From Spongiibacter pelagi (GTDB lineage Bacteria; Pseudomonadota; Gammaproteobacteria; Pseudomonadales; Spongiibacteraceae): DNA of 64,000 nucleotides. The stretch covers positions 62,001 through 126,000 of the forward strand of contig NZ_JACXLD010000002.1 of assembly GCF_014705705.1 (NCBI RefSeq). The letters are read 5' to 3'. Below the pieces are notes generated by a model. The model made no database searches. It saw only the letters and a list, made by a program, of their open reading frames with translations, and had not been told where the DNA came from. The translations under genes and the position numbers were made by a program. Positions 54,101 to 63,794 of the stretch are shown here, piece after piece (the stretch's first letter is position 1; each line of letters begins with the position of its first letter).

Positions 54101-54608
54101 GTCGCAAACCATCGCCGGTGTGGTCATGAGTATGCGCACCATGAAAAACAAGCGCGGCGACAATATGGCCTTTGTGTTGCTGGATGATCGCAGCGCCAGA
54201 ATAGAGGTTTCACTTTTCAGTGATACCTACGAGCAGTATCGCGACAAGCTTGAAAAAGACGCGGTGCTGGTCGTTGAAGGCGTGTGTAGTTTCGATGAGT
54301 TCAGCGGTGGCAAGCGAATGCGGGTGAAAACCGTGCGCAGCTTGGCCGAGGCGCGCCAGCAATACGCGCGTGAGCTGGAAGTCGCCTTTGATCGTGACAA
54401 TTTTAATGATGAGGCGGTGAGCCGCCTGAAGTCGGCACTGACGCCCGCAACCGGCGGGAGTTGCCCGGTGGTGATTCGTTTTAGACAGGCAGAGGGTCAG
54501 GGTCGAATTCGATTGGGCGAAGCCTGGCGGGTGCTGCCCAGCGATGATTTACTGGCGCGTCTGGAAGAACAGTGTGGCTCAAAGAACGTGATTATTACCT
54601 ATAATTAA
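51126..54608 (+). CDS. dnaE: DNA polymerase III alpha subunit
   Basis: 1160 aa, the replicative polymerase. The N-terminal PHP domain starts [20 protein letters not shown]. Catalytic aspartates are in [15 protein letters not shown], and the thumb/fingers include [14 protein letters not shown]. Helix-hairpin-helix and OB-fold (tRNA_anti) regions follow in the last third. Length is standard for the proteobacterial DnaE1. Its ATG overlaps the rnhB TGA. Confidence 0.98.
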   Translation: MSEPRFVHLRVHSEFSLVDSLVRVKGLCGKVAELQMPAVGLTDLSNFYGLIKFQKAAQGAGIKPIYGSDLLVRDDEDPSQVSTLCLLIQNETGYHNLTELISRAYLEGQYQGRAYVYRSWLEAAAEGLIALSGAREGDVGQLLLSSKADLAEQRLQWWMSLFPDRYYLELQRTGREHENDYLHGAVALADKMQCPVVATNDVRFLKPTDFEAHEARVCIRDGRVLDDPRRPRNYSDQQYLRSSEEMCELFSDIPEALQNSVEIAKRCNLTVSLGTYYLPEYPIPEGLTQDEFFRKISHEGLTERLDFLFDRSAPDFAEKEKEYRERLDFELNIILQMGFPGYFLIVMDFIQWAKDHDIPVGPGRGSGAGSLVAYALKITDLDPIEYDLLFERFLNPERVSMPDFDVDFCMEGRDRVINYVAENYGRDAVSQIITFGTMAAKAVVRDVARVQGKSYGLADKLSKLIPFEVGITLDKAIEQEEALRDFLANDEQAQEIWDMAKQLEGVVRGVGKHAGGVVIAPSKLTDFAPLFCDETGSGLVTQFDKGDVEEAGLVKFDFLGLRTLTIIDWALKIINAQRAKVDKDPLDIMAIPLDDQPTFSLLKSAETTAVFQLESRGMKELIKKLLPDCFEDIVALVALFRPGPLQSGMVDDFINRKHGRAELAFPHPQYQHECLQPILQPTYGIILYQEQVMQIAQEMGGYTLGGADLLRRAMGKKKPEEMEKQRGLFQAGAVEKGFSENLASNIFDLMEKFAGYGFNKSHSAAYALVSYQTAWLKTHYPAPFMAAVMSSELDNTDKIVVFIEECRNMKLDYKLPSVNEGQYMFTVNDRGQIVYGLGAIKGLGEGPVENIIAARDQGGPFKNLFDFCERTDPRKVNKRAIEALIRSGAFDDLGEDRAVLMAAMAEAVQVAEQAAKNADAGMVDLFGETLATEERDVYQEFRKVRSWNTKERLLGEKETLGLYVTGHPIDDYEAELRRFVPKRISDLNPDKQSQTIAGVVMSMRTMKNKRGDNMAFVLLDDRSARIEVSLFSDTYEQYRDKLEKDAVLVVEGVCSFDEFSGGKRMRVKTVRSLAEARQQYARELEVAFDRDNFNDEAVSRLKSALTPATGGSCPVVIRFRQAEGQGRIRLGEAWRVLPSDDLLARLEEQCGSKNVIITYN

Positions 54609-54724
54609 GTATAATCACTCGCATTTTAGGGGGTCAGCTAGACTGATCGCCTAGCAGGACAAAAAGGCTCAAAGAAGCCTCACTGACAGTCGTACCAATA
54701 CAAAAACAGGGAAAACTCCACCTA

Positions 54725-55675
54725 ATGAACCCCAATTATCTGGATTTCGAACAACCTATTGCCGAGCTGGAGGCCAAAATTGAGGAGCTTCAGCTTGTCG
54801 GTAACGATAATGAGCTGAATATTTCTGACGAAATTGCCAAGCTCAAAGAAAAAAGCAGCAAGCTCACCGAGAAAATCTTCGCCAATTTGACCCCTTGGGA
54901 CATTGTTAAAATCGCGCGTCACCCTATGCGTCCTTACGCGCAGGATTATATTCGCCGCATCTTTACCGATTTTGACGAACTGCATGGCGACCGCCATTTT
55001 GCCGATGATTCGGCCATTGTGGGCGGCATTGCCAAGCTGGACGGTATTCCTGTAATGGTCATTGGCCAGGAAAAAGGTCGGGGCGTAAAAGATAAAGTTA
55101 AGCGCAATTTCGGCATGCCCAAGCCAGAGGGTTATCGCAAAGCTCTGCGATTGATGGAGCTGGCTGAACGTTTTGGCTTACCAGTGATTACCTTGATCGA
55201 CACCCCGGGGGCCTATCCGGGTATCGACAGTGAGGAGCGCGGTATCAGTGAGGCCATCGCCCAGAATCTAGCGGTAATGTCGCGTTTGAAAACCCCGATT
55301 ATCTGCGTGGTGATTGGTGAGGGCAGCTCCGGCGGTGCCTTGGGTATTGGCGTGGGCGACCATATTGCCATGTTGCAATATGCAACTTACTTTGTTATCT
55401 CGCCAGAAGGCTGCGCCAATATCATTTGGAAAAGCTCAGAGTTTGCTCCCGATGCTGCCGAGGCCATGGGTGTGACTTCTACTGTTCTGCAGGAGCTGGG
55501 TATTGTCGATGCGACAATTAAAGAACCGCAGGGCGGGGCGCACCGGGATATGGATGAAAGTGCCAGTCGTGTGAAAAAGCACCTGCTCAAGCAGTTGAAG
55601 CATCTTCAAAGTTTGCCCGAGCAAGAAATGCTCGACGCTCGCTACCAGCGCCTGATGGCTATTGGTACGGCGTAA
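54725..55675 (+). CDS. accA: Acetyl-CoA carboxylase carboxyltransferase subunit alpha
   Basis: A 316-aa subunit that transfers carboxyl from biotin to acetyl-CoA. [22 protein letters not shown] is the alpha N-terminus, and [15 protein letters not shown] and [17 protein letters not shown] mark the active-site region. It is preceded by a 116-bp gap that contains a TATAAT (54610-54615), a possible own promoter. It catalyses the first committed step feeding FabV and FabZ. Confidence 0.97.
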   Translation: MNPNYLDFEQPIAELEAKIEELQLVGNDNELNISDEIAKLKEKSSKLTEKIFANLTPWDIVKIARHPMRPYAQDYIRRIFTDFDELHGDRHFADDSAIVGGIAKLDGIPVMVIGQEKGRGVKDKVKRNFGMPKPEGYRKALRLMELAERFGLPVITLIDTPGAYPGIDSEERGISEAIAQNLAVMSRLKTPIICVVIGEGSSGGALGIGVGDHIAMLQYATYFVISPEGCANIIWKSSEFAPDAAEAMGVTSTVLQELGIVDATIKEPQGGAHRDMDESASRVKKHLLKQLKHLQSLPEQEMLDARYQRLMAIGTA

Positions 55676-55693
55676 GCTATTCCCCTCTTAGCA

Positions 55694-57007
55694 ATGCCCC
55701 CTTTGAGTGAGCGGTTCCGTCAGGCAATGATGCCATGGCGGGATCGTTCTGCGTGGGTTATTGCCTTTAGCGGCGGCTGTGATTCGAGGCTATTACTGGA
55801 ATTAGCTGCGGAATTTCGCCGGTCTTTACTGAATTCAAATCAGTCTGCTCCCACCCTCAAAGCGATTCATATCGATCACGGTATTCATTCCGACTCAGGG
55901 CAATGGGCCCAGCAGTGCCAAAATTGGTGTGCGGCGTTGGGCGTGCCATTGAAAGTGCATAACGTTGAACTTGCTGGCGCGCGTCAGGGGCTGGAAAACC
56001 TTGCTCGGCAAGCGCGTTATCGGGTTTTTGAACAGCAATTGGGTGCAGCCGAACTGCTATTGATGGCCCATCATCAAGACGATCAAGCTGAAACCCTGTT
56101 ATTGCGTTTGATGCGTGGCGCCGGAGTTCGCGGGCTTAGTGCTATGCCGCAAAGTCGGGCTGTTGGAGCGGGGACTTTATTGCGGCCGCTTTTGAATGAA
56201 ACGCGTGCTTCAATTGAAGCTGAGGCTCGTTTGCGTGGACTGTCTTGGATTGATGATCCGAGTAATGCAGATACCAGTTTTGATCGTAATTTTGTGCGGC
56301 ACCGAATGTTGCCGGTATTGGCTGAACGCTGGCCGGATGGCTCGACGCGCTTAAGTAAAATTGCCGAGCTGCAAGCAGAAACCAATATCCTGCTCAGCCA
56401 GTATGTGCAGGCCGATCTTCAGCAATTACTGAGAGACGCTGGAGAATTGGATTTGGCAGGCTTGGTTCAATTTTCAACTGAGCGTCAACGCGTGGTGTTG
56501 CGTGCGTTTTTGGCGAGTTTTGGTATTGAGGTTGAGCGTGCGGAATTGTCGGAGCTGCTGGAACAGTGTTTTGCTGCTCCTGATCGACAACCTGAATGGG
56601 TATTTCCGCAGGGTATTCTGCGGCGCCATCGGCAACGGCTTTGTTTCTCTGCTCCTCATGATAGCAAGCCTGACGGAATGGCTACGCCAATCCTTTGGCC
56701 AGATTTGGCCACTCCACTGGCGTTGGGAGAGAGCCGCTTAATCGCCACTTTCGGTGGCGAGTTTTGCCCGAAGGGTGAGGTGAGTATTGGCTGGCGTGAG
56801 CCGGGTATGCGCTGTCAGTTGGCAGGTGAATCTCATTCCCGAGCACTAAAAAAACTCTTCCAGGAATGGGGTATTCCCCAGTGGCGGCGCCAACAAGTCC
56901 CTCTGATTTTTTGCGATGGTGAATTAGCGGCCATTGCAGATTTTGCCATTTGTGAAGGTTTTAAAGGCGATGGCGGTTGGCAATTGCAGTGGAATGCGTC
57001 TCGCTAA
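55694..57007 (+). CDS. tilS: tRNA(Ile)-lysidine synthase
   Basis: A 437-aa ATP-dependent ligase that converts C34 of the CAU anticodon to lysidine, changing the tRNA from Met to Ile. The P-loop FSGGCDSRLLLELA and HHQDDQAETLLLRLMRGAGVRGL are diagnostic. The C-terminal TilS domain (WREPGMRCQLAGESHSRALK) is complete. It lies directly after accA, 18 bp away. Confidence 0.95.
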   Translation: MPPLSERFRQAMMPWRDRSAWVIAFSGGCDSRLLLELAAEFRRSLLNSNQSAPTLKAIHIDHGIHSDSGQWAQQCQNWCAALGVPLKVHNVELAGARQGLENLARQARYRVFEQQLGAAELLLMAHHQDDQAETLLLRLMRGAGVRGLSAMPQSRAVGAGTLLRPLLNETRASIEAEARLRGLSWIDDPSNADTSFDRNFVRHRMLPVLAERWPDGSTRLSKIAELQAETNILLSQYVQADLQQLLRDAGELDLAGLVQFSTERQRVVLRAFLASFGIEVERAELSELLEQCFAAPDRQPEWVFPQGILRRHRQRLCFSAPHDSKPDGMATPILWPDLATPLALGESRLIATFGGEFCPKGEVSIGWREPGMRCQLAGESHSRALKKLFQEWGIPQWRRQQVPLIFCDGELAAIADFAICEGFKGDGGWQLQWNASR

Positions 57008-57090
57008 ATCGATTGTGATAGCAGGGCAGACTTCTGGTGGGGCTCTGGTAGAATACGCCGCTTTTAAGCAGCCTTAATTGCCTTACTCCT

Positions 57091-57870
57091 ATGACTGATT
57101 CCACTGCACTGGATAATATTCGTATCGTTCTCGTAAACACCTCACACCCCGGCAATATTGGGGCGGTGGCGCGGGCAATGAAGAATATGTGCCTGTCGCG
57201 CCTGTACTTGGTGGCTCCCAAAAAATTCCCCCACGATGAAGCACTGTGGCGTTCAGCCAATGCCGAAGATGTGCTTGAAAAAGCCGTAGTGGTTGAAACC
57301 TTGGGAGAAGCGATTGCAGATTGTCAGCTTGTGATTGGCACCAGCGCCCGCGAGCGCACCGTGCCGTGGCCCTTGCTCGATCCCCGTCATTGCATGGGGC
57401 AGGCACTGGCAGAAGCCGATGCAGGCTGCGAAGTTGCTTTGGTATTTGGTCGCGAAGATCGGGGCCTCACCAATGAAGAGCTGCAGCGCTGTAATTTGCA
57501 CGTTCATATTCCGGCAAACCCGGAATACAGCTCGCTGAATTTGGGTATGGCGGTGCAGGTGCTGACCTATGAACTTCGTATGCAGTTACTTGCAGAGTCG
57601 TTGGACGGCAATGCCATGCAGGGCTGGGATCAACCACCGGCCGGCAATGAAGCGATGGAACGCTATCTGGTTCACCTCGAAGAAACCCTCAAAGACCTGG
57701 AGTTTTTGCGCCCCGAGGCCCCCAAAAAACTCATGACTCGCCTGCGCCGCTTGTATCAGCGCACTCGACTAGACGAGATGGAAGTTAATCTCCTGCGTGG
57801 CATCCTCACCTCGACTCAGCAGTGGGTTGGCAAAGCCAAAGCTCAGCAAGAGCAAAAGAATGCGGACTAA
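57091..57870 (+). CDS. trmJ: tRNA (cytidine/uridine-2'-O)-methyltransferase TrmJ
   Basis: A 259-aa SPOUT methyltransferase acting on position 32 of tRNA. NIRIVLVNTSHPGNIGAVARAM is the N-terminal motif, FGREDRGLTNEELQRCN is the SAM-binding knot, and NPEYSSLNLGMAVQVL completes it. The C-terminal extension past residue 165 is typical for TrmJ. A TAGAAT at 57049-57054 may be its -10. In many relatives iscR follows directly; here a higBA pair intervenes. Confidence 0.95.
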   Translation: MTDSTALDNIRIVLVNTSHPGNIGAVARAMKNMCLSRLYLVAPKKFPHDEALWRSANAEDVLEKAVVVETLGEAIADCQLVIGTSARERTVPWPLLDPRHCMGQALAEADAGCEVALVFGREDRGLTNEELQRCNLHVHIPANPEYSSLNLGMAVQVLTYELRMQLLAESLDGNAMQGWDQPPAGNEAMERYLVHLEETLKDLEFLRPEAPKKLMTRLRRLYQRTRLDEMEVNLLRGILTSTQQWVGKAKAQQEQKNAD

Positions 57871-57899
57871 ATTCACAACCTCTGAGTGGTGAGTGTGTT

Positions 57900-58175
57900 T
57901 TAAGCTGCGCCCTGATTTTGGCGGAGCTGAAACAAGTCATAGCTGGCTTGCATGGCCAGCCAAAATTCAGCATTGCCAGCTCCGGCCTGTTCTAAAGCCA
58001 GCGCCATTTCAGGGCTAACGGAAGCGCTGCCGTTTATAACGCGATTAAGCGTGTTGCGATGGCAAGCCAGTCGTTCAGCCACTACAGCCACGCTATTAAT
58101 TTTCTGACCGTCTTCATCCTCTATAAGGCGTTGGCGAATGATGCGGCCGGGGTGTGAAGGGTTAAACATAGACAT
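57900..58175 (-). CDS. higA: HigA family antitoxin (HTH)
   Basis: A 91-aa DNA-binding antitoxin. The start MSMFNPSHPGRIIRQRLIED, behind GGGAAAG, matches the HigA/VapI family N-terminus. The helix-turn-helix is SVAVVAERLACHRNTLNRVI, followed by NAEFWLAMQASYDLF. It neutralises the RelE-like toxin encoded 13 bp upstream and should repress their shared promoter. Toxin-first order is typical of higBA. Confidence 0.92.
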   Translation of the reverse strand: MSMFNPSHPGRIIRQRLIEDEDGQKINSVAVVAERLACHRNTLNRVINGSASVSPEMALALEQAGAGNAEFWLAMQASYDLFQLRQNQGAA

Positions 58176-58188
58176 GCTACTTTCCCTG

Positions 58189-58467
58189 TTAGTGATAGTC
58201 GTCATAGTCAAGTAAGTAAATGTGGCCGTCTTGGAACTCGAAGAACAATCGCCAATTACCAGATACTTTGATGGCGTACTGGCCTTTCAGCTTGCCTGTT
58301 AGAGGATGTAGCCCCCAATTCCCGGCGGCAATATCATCTAAAGAGGTAGCGGAGTCCAATACGGTTAATCGGTCACGGAGGCGATCGATATGATCTGTGC
58401 GTATTCCCTTGGTGACGCCTTTCTCGTAAAACAGCTTTAGCCCTTTGTGTCTGATGCTTTTGATCAT
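58189..58467 (-). CDS. higB: HigB family RelE-like mRNA interferase toxin
   Basis: A 92-aa toxin of the RelE/HigB (YgjN-like) class. MIKSIRHKGLKLFYEKG and HPLTGKLKGQYAIKVSGNWRLFFEF are signature stretches, ending DYDDYH with the expected C-terminal His. It cleaves mRNA at the ribosome in characterised relatives. It is the first gene of the higBA operon, with an AAGGA ribosome site. Confidence 0.93.
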   Translation of the reverse strand: MIKSIRHKGLKLFYEKGVTKGIRTDHIDRLRDRLTVLDSATSLDDIAAGNWGLHPLTGKLKGQYAIKVSGNWRLFFEFQDGHIYLLDYDDYH

Positions 58468-58491
58468 TTCTGCATCCTTGCATTAATGATG

Positions 58492-58520
58492 ATTGTAGTG
58501 TGTCGCGCGACAAGTTTCAA
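58492..58520 (-). promoter_or_regulatory. higBA promoter with palindromic operator
   Basis: On the minus strand: -35 TTGAAA (58520-58515), a 17-bp spacer, -10 TACAAT (58497-58492). The spacer holds the perfect palindrome TGTCGCGCGACA (58501-58512), a natural HigA operator that would block RNA polymerase. Confidence 0.7.
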
Positions 58521-58578
58521 ATTGCCTAAATTTACTCTCCTTCTATTTTAAGTATAATGCTCGCCGTCCCTCCTTATT

Positions 58579-58603
58579 AAAACCTAGTAATCTACTAGGA
58601 TAT
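58579..58603 (+). promoter_or_regulatory. Upstream IscR-like site (degenerate)
   Basis: A 25-bp stretch with the core CCTAGTAATCTACTAGG (perfect 7-bp arms) that fits the type 1 IscR consensus only partly. It directly abuts the stronger site at 58604, mirroring the tandem arrangement at E. coli iscR. Confidence 0.5.
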
Positions 58604-58628
58604 ATAGTTGATAAAAATACTCGGTTAT
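58604..58628 (+). promoter_or_regulatory. Type 1 IscR site overlapping the iscR -35
   Basis: Starts ATAGTTGATAAA and ends ATACTCGGTTAT, close to the type 1 consensus. It covers a -35 TTGATA (58608-58613), which has a 17-bp spacer to the -10 GATAAT (58631-58636). Binding by holo-IscR would repress the operon. Confidence 0.75.
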
Positions 58629-58659
58629 TGGATAATTTGACTATCCAAGGGTGAATATT

Positions 58660-59151
58660 ATGCGACTGACAACGAAGGGACGTTACGCGGTAACCGCGAT
58701 GCTGGATCTGGCGCTTTACGGCGAGCAGGGCCCCATCAGCTTGGCTGACGTTTCCAGTCGGCAGGATATTTCCCTTTCTTATTTAGAGCAGTTATTTGCC
58801 AAGCTGCGGCGCAAAGATTTGGTGCAGAGTGTGCGTGGCCCCGGTGGTGGTTATCGCCTGACCAAACCTCTGGAAGAGATTTACGTGGCTGAGATTATTG
58901 ATGCCGTTGATGAGCGGGTAGACGCCACCGGTTGCGCGGGTAATGCCGACTGTCATGGTGGAACGACCTGTCTGACTCATCATTTATGGGCGGATCTGAG
59001 CGACAAAATTCACCACTTTCTGAGTGATATCAGCCTGGCGAGTTTGGTGCAAAGCAACAATGTGCAGAGTATCTCTGCGCGGCAGCGTCAGGCTGAGCTG
59101 GAAGCGAGCTTTGCTGGCGACAAAATCAGCCTGCGGGCATTAGAAAGTTAA
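58660..59151 (+). CDS. iscR: Fe-S cluster regulator IscR
   Basis: A 163-aa Rrf2-family repressor that senses 2Fe-2S supply. [19 protein letters not shown] begins the winged helix. Cluster ligands Cys92, Cys98, Cys104 and His107 are in [18 protein letters not shown], at the same positions as in E. coli. ATG at 58660 was chosen over a GTG three codons upstream. It is first in the isc operon and autoregulated through the two upstream sites. Confidence 0.97.
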   Translation: MRLTTKGRYAVTAMLDLALYGEQGPISLADVSSRQDISLSYLEQLFAKLRRKDLVQSVRGPGGGYRLTKPLEEIYVAEIIDAVDERVDATGCAGNADCHGGTTCLTHHLWADLSDKIHHFLSDISLASLVQSNNVQSISARQRQAELEASFAGDKISLRALES

Positions 59152-59239
59152 GGCGGTTTAGGGCTGTTGAGCCGCTAAATCGACCGCAAGAATAGAGCGA
59201 TATGTACTGGCTGTTGCCAGTTTAGTGTGGAGTAGAAAT

Positions 59240-60454
59240 ATGCAGTTGCCGATTTATCTGGATTATTCCGCGACAACACCGGTAGATCCCCGTGTTGCTG
59301 AGAAGATCTGTGCTTGTTTAACCCAGGATGGCAATTTTGGTAACCCGGCGTCGCGTTCTCACCTGTTCGGCTGGAAAGCGGAAGAGGCGGTGGAAAATGC
59401 CCGCCGTCAGGTCGCAGATTTGATTCATGCCGATCCCCGTGAAATCGTGTGGACTTCCGGTGCGACTGAATCAAATAACCTCGCAATCAAAGGTGCGGCG
59501 CACTTTCTGATTAAGCGTGGCAAACATATTGTCACCTCTAAAATTGAGCACAAAGCTGTACTCGATACCTGTCGCCAACTAGAGCGCGAAGGTTTTGAAG
59601 TCACCTATCTCGATCCCGATGCTAACGGTGTAATCACCCCGGCTGCGGTTGAAGCCGCATTGCGCGAAGATACAACCGTTGTCAGCATCATGCATGCGAA
59701 CAACGAGATCGGCACGATTAACGACATCGCCGCCATTGGCGAATTGTGTCGCGACCGCAAGATCGTTTTCCATGTGGATGCTGCGCAGAGTGCGGGCAAA
59801 ATCGTTATCGATATGGAAGCCATGAAAGTGGATCTGCTGTCGATGTCGGCTCACAAAATGTATGGCCCGAAAGGCATTGGTGCGCTGTATGTAAGTCGTA
59901 AGCCACGGGTGCGTTTGGAAGCACAGATGCACGGTGGTGGTCACGAGCGCGGTATGCGTTCCGGCACTCTGCCTACTCACCAGATTGTGGGTATGGGCGA
60001 AGCGGCTGAAATCTGTCGTTTGGAAATGGAAAAAGATGCCGCTCACAGCTTGGCCCTGCGTCAACGCTTCTGGAATAACCTGAGCGATATCGAGCAGGTG
60101 CACATCAACGGCGATGCAAACAACCGTCTGCCGGGCAATCTGAATATTAGTCTGGCTTTTGTCGAAGGCGAGTCGCTAATTATGTCGCTGAAAGATTTGG
60201 CGGTGTCTTCGGGGTCTGCTTGTACCTCAGCTAGCCTTGAGCCTTCGTATGTACTGCGTGCGCTGGGCTTGAACGATGAATTGGCGCACAGCTCACTGCG
60301 TTTCAGCTTTGGCCGTTTTACCACTGAAGAAGAGGTGGATTACGCGGCGGCACAGGTGCGTAAAGCCGTCGACAAGTTGCGCGAATTGTCGCCACTTTGG
60401 GATATGTACAAAGACGGAATCGACCTGAACACCATTGAGTGGGCGGCACACTAA
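59240..60454 (+). CDS. iscS: Cysteine desulfurase IscS
   Basis: A 404-aa PLP enzyme delivering sulfur from cysteine to Isc[20 protein letters not shown] is the N-terminus, the PLP Lys is in [13 protein letters not shown], and the persulfide Cys is in [23 protein letters not shown] behind GGAG. An imperfect 9-bp inverted repeat lies between it and iscU. Confidence 0.98.
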   Translation: MQLPIYLDYSATTPVDPRVAEKICACLTQDGNFGNPASRSHLFGWKAEEAVENARRQVADLIHADPREIVWTSGATESNNLAIKGAAHFLIKRGKHIVTSKIEHKAVLDTCRQLEREGFEVTYLDPDANGVITPAAVEAALREDTTVVSIMHANNEIGTINDIAAIGELCRDRKIVFHVDAAQSAGKIVIDMEAMKVDLLSMSAHKMYGPKGIGALYVSRKPRVRLEAQMHGGGHERGMRSGTLPTHQIVGMGEAAEICRLEMEKDAAHSLALRQRFWNNLSDIEQVHINGDANNRLPGNLNISLAFVEGESLIMSLKDLAVSSGSACTSASLEPSYVLRALGLNDELAHSSLRFSFGRFTTEEEVDYAAAQVRKAVDKLRELSPLWDMYKDGIDLNTIEWAAH

Positions 60455-60501
60455 TTTTACGAATGGTTACCTCTGATTGGTAACTATGGGAGGAAAGCAA
60501 C

Positions 60502-60885
60502 ATGGCTTACAGCGAAAAAGTTCTGGATCATTACGAAAACCCACGCAATGTCGGTAAGTTTGACGAGTCTGATGATATCGGTACCGGCATGGTTGGTGCG
60601 CCAGCTTGTGGTGACGTTATGCGCCTGCAAATCAAAGTAAATGAGAGTGGTGTGATTGAAGACGCCAAGTTCAAAACCTACGGCTGCGGTAGCGCCATTG
60701 CGTCTAGCTCGCTGCTGACCGAATGGGTTAAAGGCAAGACGCTGGACGAGGCGGAGCACATCAAAAACACTGAAATCGCTCAGGAACTGGCCTTGCCGCC
60801 AGTGAAAATTCACTGCTCGGTTTTGGCTGAAGATGCGATCAAAGCAGCGATTTCAGACTACCGTAAGAAGAAGGGAGAGGCCTGA
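60502..60885 (+). CDS. iscU: Fe-S cluster scaffold IscU
   Basis: A 127-aa scaffold. Three ligand cysteines are visible in GAPACGDVMRLQIKV, KTYGCGSAIASSS and VKIHCSVLAEDAI, and the LPPVK HscA-recognition motif is present. A GGGAGG ribosome site is strong, as expected for the most abundant protein of the operon. Confidence 0.98.
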   Translation: MAYSEKVLDHYENPRNVGKFDESDDIGTGMVGAPACGDVMRLQIKVNESGVIEDAKFKTYGCGSAIASSSLLTEWVKGKTLDEAEHIKNTEIAQELALPPVKIHCSVLAEDAIKAAISDYRKKKGEA

Positions 60886-60926
60886 TTCAGGTCGCTTTCT
60901 GAGCTGGGAACGAGTTCGGAGATAGT

Positions 60927-61250
60927 ATGACGATTTCAGTAACTTCTGCCGCCGCCGCGCATATCCGCAATCAAATCTCCAGCCGTGGTCACGGCTTGGG
61001 TATTCGTCTGGGTGTGCGCACCTCGGGCTGCTCTGGTATGGCTTATGTGCTGGAGTTTGTTGACGAGCTTCAGGACGAAGATCAAGCGTTTGAGTGCGAT
61101 GGTGCAACCGTATTTGTTGATCCCAAAAGCCTCGTTTACCTCGACGGCACCGAACTGGATTTTGTTAAAGAAGGCTTGAACGAAGGGCTGAAATTCAATA
61201 ATCCGAACGTCTCTGCTGAATGTGGCTGTGGCGAAAGTTTTACGGTTTAG
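60927..61250 (+). CDS. iscA: A-type iron-sulfur carrier IscA
   Basis: A 107-aa A-type carrier. The ligand cysteines are in [15 protein letters not shown] and the C-terminal [11 protein letters not shown] (CxC). It is followed by a hairpin and T-run before hscB. Confidence 0.97.
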   Translation: MTISVTSAAAAHIRNQISSRGHGLGIRLGVRTSGCSGMAYVLEFVDELQDEDQAFECDGATVFVDPKSLVYLDGTELDFVKEGLNEGLKFNNPNVSAECGCGESFTV

Positions 61251-61280
61251 CTTTCTAGCCATTGAAAAGACAAATTAAGT

Positions 61281-61316
61281 CCGCTGGCGGCGTGCCCGTT
61301 CAGCGGCATTTTTTTA
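61281..61316 (+). terminator. Intra-operon terminator-like hairpin between iscA and hscB
   Basis: CCGCTG / CAGCGG with a 14-nt loop, followed by CATTTTTTT. It may lower expression of hscB-hscA-fdx relative to iscRSUA. Confidence 0.65.
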
Positions 61317-61322
61317 AGCGTC

Positions 61323-61862
61323 ATGACTGACTTTAATCCCACAGAAAACTTTTTCCAATTACTTGGCTTGCCTCAGCAGTTTGAGCTTGATCAGGCCAAG
61401 CTGAGTCAGTCTTATCGGCAATTACAGCAGTCAGTTCATCCCGACCGCTTCGCCGCTGAGGGTGAGCGTCAGCGTTTGTTGGCGGTGCAAAAATCTTCGC
61501 AGATTAATGAAGCCTTTGAAGTGCTGCGTTCGCCAACTCAGCGAGCGGCATATCTGCTGAAATTAGCGGGTGTGGACAGCGATTTGTCTTCGGCTACCTT
61601 TCGCGACACCGACTTCCTGATGCAGCAAATGATGTTGCGCGAAGAGCTTTCCGAATTGAGTTCGGCGAGTGATCCTGAGGCAGCGCTGGATAAGTTTTAT
61701 CGTGAGCTTGATACTGCAGCGTCAAATCAACAGGCGGCATTTGCTGGGCATTATCAAGCGGGCGATTATATGGCGGCGCGTGATGTATTGGCGAAAATGC
61801 ACTTTCTCGACAAGCTGCGCCATGAGGCGGAGCAGAAAGAAGCGAGCCTTCTAGATTATTAA
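61323..61862 (+). CDS. hscB: Co-chaperone HscB
   Basis: A 179-aa J-type co-chaperone that brings IscU to HscA. The HPD motif is in QQSVHPDRFAAEGERQRLLA; FFQLLGLPQQFELDQAKL precedes it. The C-terminal three-helix HSCB domain binds IscU. The start has no strong ribosome site of its own. Confidence 0.96.
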   Translation: MTDFNPTENFFQLLGLPQQFELDQAKLSQSYRQLQQSVHPDRFAAEGERQRLLAVQKSSQINEAFEVLRSPTQRAAYLLKLAGVDSDLSSATFRDTDFLMQQMMLREELSELSSASDPEAALDKFYRELDTAASNQQAAFAGHYQAGDYMAARDVLAKMHFLDKLRHEAEQKEASLLDY

Positions 61863-61925
61863 TTTTGATGCTGGAAGCAATTCCAGCGACCGTGGGCCCA
61901 AGCACTGGGCACAGGAAAAGTTGTT

Positions 61926-63782
61926 ATGGCCTTAATGCAAATTTCCGAGCCGGGACAAGCTCCCGCTCCCCATCAGCGTAAACGGGCGGTTGGGATCGAT
62001 CTAGGAACCAGTAATTCGCTGGTGGCCAGTTTTCGCAATGGTTCGGTGCAGACACTGCCTGATCTTGATGGGCGGCATTTATTGCCCTCCGTGGTTCACT
62101 ACGGTGAGCAGGGGCAGATGTTATTGGGTAATGCTGCTTTGGCCGTAGCGGGTGAGGATGCCGAAAATACCCTGATGTCGATCAAGCGACTGATGGGGCG
62201 CAGTTATCGTGATGTGGCACAAGCTGATGTGCTGTCGCCTTATACCCTTGTTGATTGCGGCGAGGATATGGTCAAACTCAAAACCCGTGTCGGGGATATT
62301 TCGCCAGTACAGGTTTCTGCCGAAATTCTAAAAACTCTGGCTGAGCGGGCAGTAGAAACCCTTGGTGGTGAGCTGGATGGGGCGGTAATTACCGTGCCCG
62401 CCTATTTTGATGACGCCCAGCGCCAAGCGACTAAAGACGCCGCCCAAATTGCCGGTTTGAAAGTGCTGCGCTTATTAAATGAGCCCACCGCAGCGGCGGT
62501 CGCCTACGGTTTGGACGAGCGAGAAGAGGGCGCGGTTGCGGTCTTTGATTTGGGTGGTGGGACCTTCGATATCTCTGTTTTGCAAATGCAAAAAGGCGTG
62601 TTTGAAGTGCTTGCAACCGGTGGTGATTCTGCCCTGGGTGGTGATGATTTTGACGTTGAAATAGCGCGCTGGTTTGCCGGCGAGTCTATTGCTACCTTGT
62701 CTGCCGCTCAGCGTCGTCAGTTACTTAATGCCTGTAAAGCAGCAAAAGAAACCTTCGCAAATCCCGAACTGAATCAAGTTGAGATTGAGGTTTTGGGGCA
62801 GTCAAAATTACTGACTCGCGAGCAGTTGAATGCCTTGCTCGATCCATTGATTGATCGCTGTATTCGCGCCTGTAAGCGCGCCCTGAGAGATGCCCGCCTA
62901 AGCGCGGATAATATTCTCAATGTGGTGATGGTGGGCGGTTCAACTCGCACACTTCGCGTTCGTGAACGCGTGGCGGAGTGGTTTGGTCGTGAGCCGCTAA
63001 CGTCTATTGATCCGGACAAAGTTGTTGCCCTCGGTGCTGCGCAGCAGGCAGAGCAATTGGTGGGTAATCGTCAGGGCGATGAGGTGTTATTGCTAGACGT
63101 GATTCCGCTGTCGCTGGGTATTGAAACCATGGGTGGTTTGACGGAAAAAATTATCCATCGCAACACCACGATTCCGGTGGCAATGGCTCAGGAATTTACA
63201 ACGTTTAAAGACGGCCAAACAGCAATGGCTATTCACGTAGTTCAGGGCGAGCGTGAATTGGTGGAAGATTGCCGCTCCTTGGCGCGTTTTGAATTAAAGG
63301 GTATTCCGCCGATGGTGGCGGGTGCGGCGCGTATTCGCGTGACCTTTCAGGTTGATGCCGATGGTTTATTGCAAGTCGCTGCCAAAGAAGAAACCACCGG
63401 CGTGGAAAGTCAGGTACAAGTAAAGCCGGCTTACGGCCTGAGCGATGGCGATATCGCCGATATGTTGAAGGCCTCGTGGGCGTCGGCGGGTGAAGACAAA
63501 GAAGCGCGTGCTCTTCGCGAGCAACAGGTTGAGGCAGAGGCTTTGTTGCAGGCACTATCAGCGGCATTATTGGCAGATGGTGAAGCGCTGCTTAGCGAAG
63601 ATGAGCAAAAGGCCTTGTTGGCCGATATGGAAAAGCTGCATAACGAGCGTGAACAGGGTACGGCGGCCAGCATTGCGAATCAGATCGAATTGGTCGGCAA
63701 GGCCAGCGAGACTTTTGCTGAGCGCCGAATGAATGCCAGTATTAAAAAAGCCCTCGCCGGACGGCGAGTCGACGATCTTTAA
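61926..63782 (+). CDS. hscA: Hsp70-type chaperone HscA
   Basis: A 618-aa specialised Hsp70 that releases clusters from IscU. The ATPase signatures are [29 protein letters not shown] and [18 protein letters not shown]. The substrate domain begins after the [14 protein letters not shown] linker. The N-terminal extension ([20 protein letters not shown]) is normal for HscA. Confidence 0.97.
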   Translation: MALMQISEPGQAPAPHQRKRAVGIDLGTSNSLVASFRNGSVQTLPDLDGRHLLPSVVHYGEQGQMLLGNAALAVAGEDAENTLMSIKRLMGRSYRDVAQADVLSPYTLVDCGEDMVKLKTRVGDISPVQVSAEILKTLAERAVETLGGELDGAVITVPAYFDDAQRQATKDAAQIAGLKVLRLLNEPTAAAVAYGLDEREEGAVAVFDLGGGTFDISVLQMQKGVFEVLATGGDSALGGDDFDVEIARWFAGESIATLSAAQRRQLLNACKAAKETFANPELNQVEIEVLGQSKLLTREQLNALLDPLIDRCIRACKRALRDARLSADNILNVVMVGGSTRTLRVRERVAEWFGREPLTSIDPDKVVALGAAQQAEQLVGNRQGDEVLLLDVIPLSLGIETMGGLTEKIIHRNTTIPVAMAQEFTTFKDGQTAMAIHVVQGERELVEDCRSLARFELKGIPPMVAGAARIRVTFQVDADGLLQVAAKEETTGVESQVQVKPAYGLSDGDIADMLKASWASAGEDKEARALREQQVEAEALLQALSAALLADGEALLSEDEQKALLADMEKLHNEREQGTAASIANQIELVGKASETFAERRMNASIKKALAGRRVDDL

Positions 63783-63794
63783 AGGAGTTGGGAC

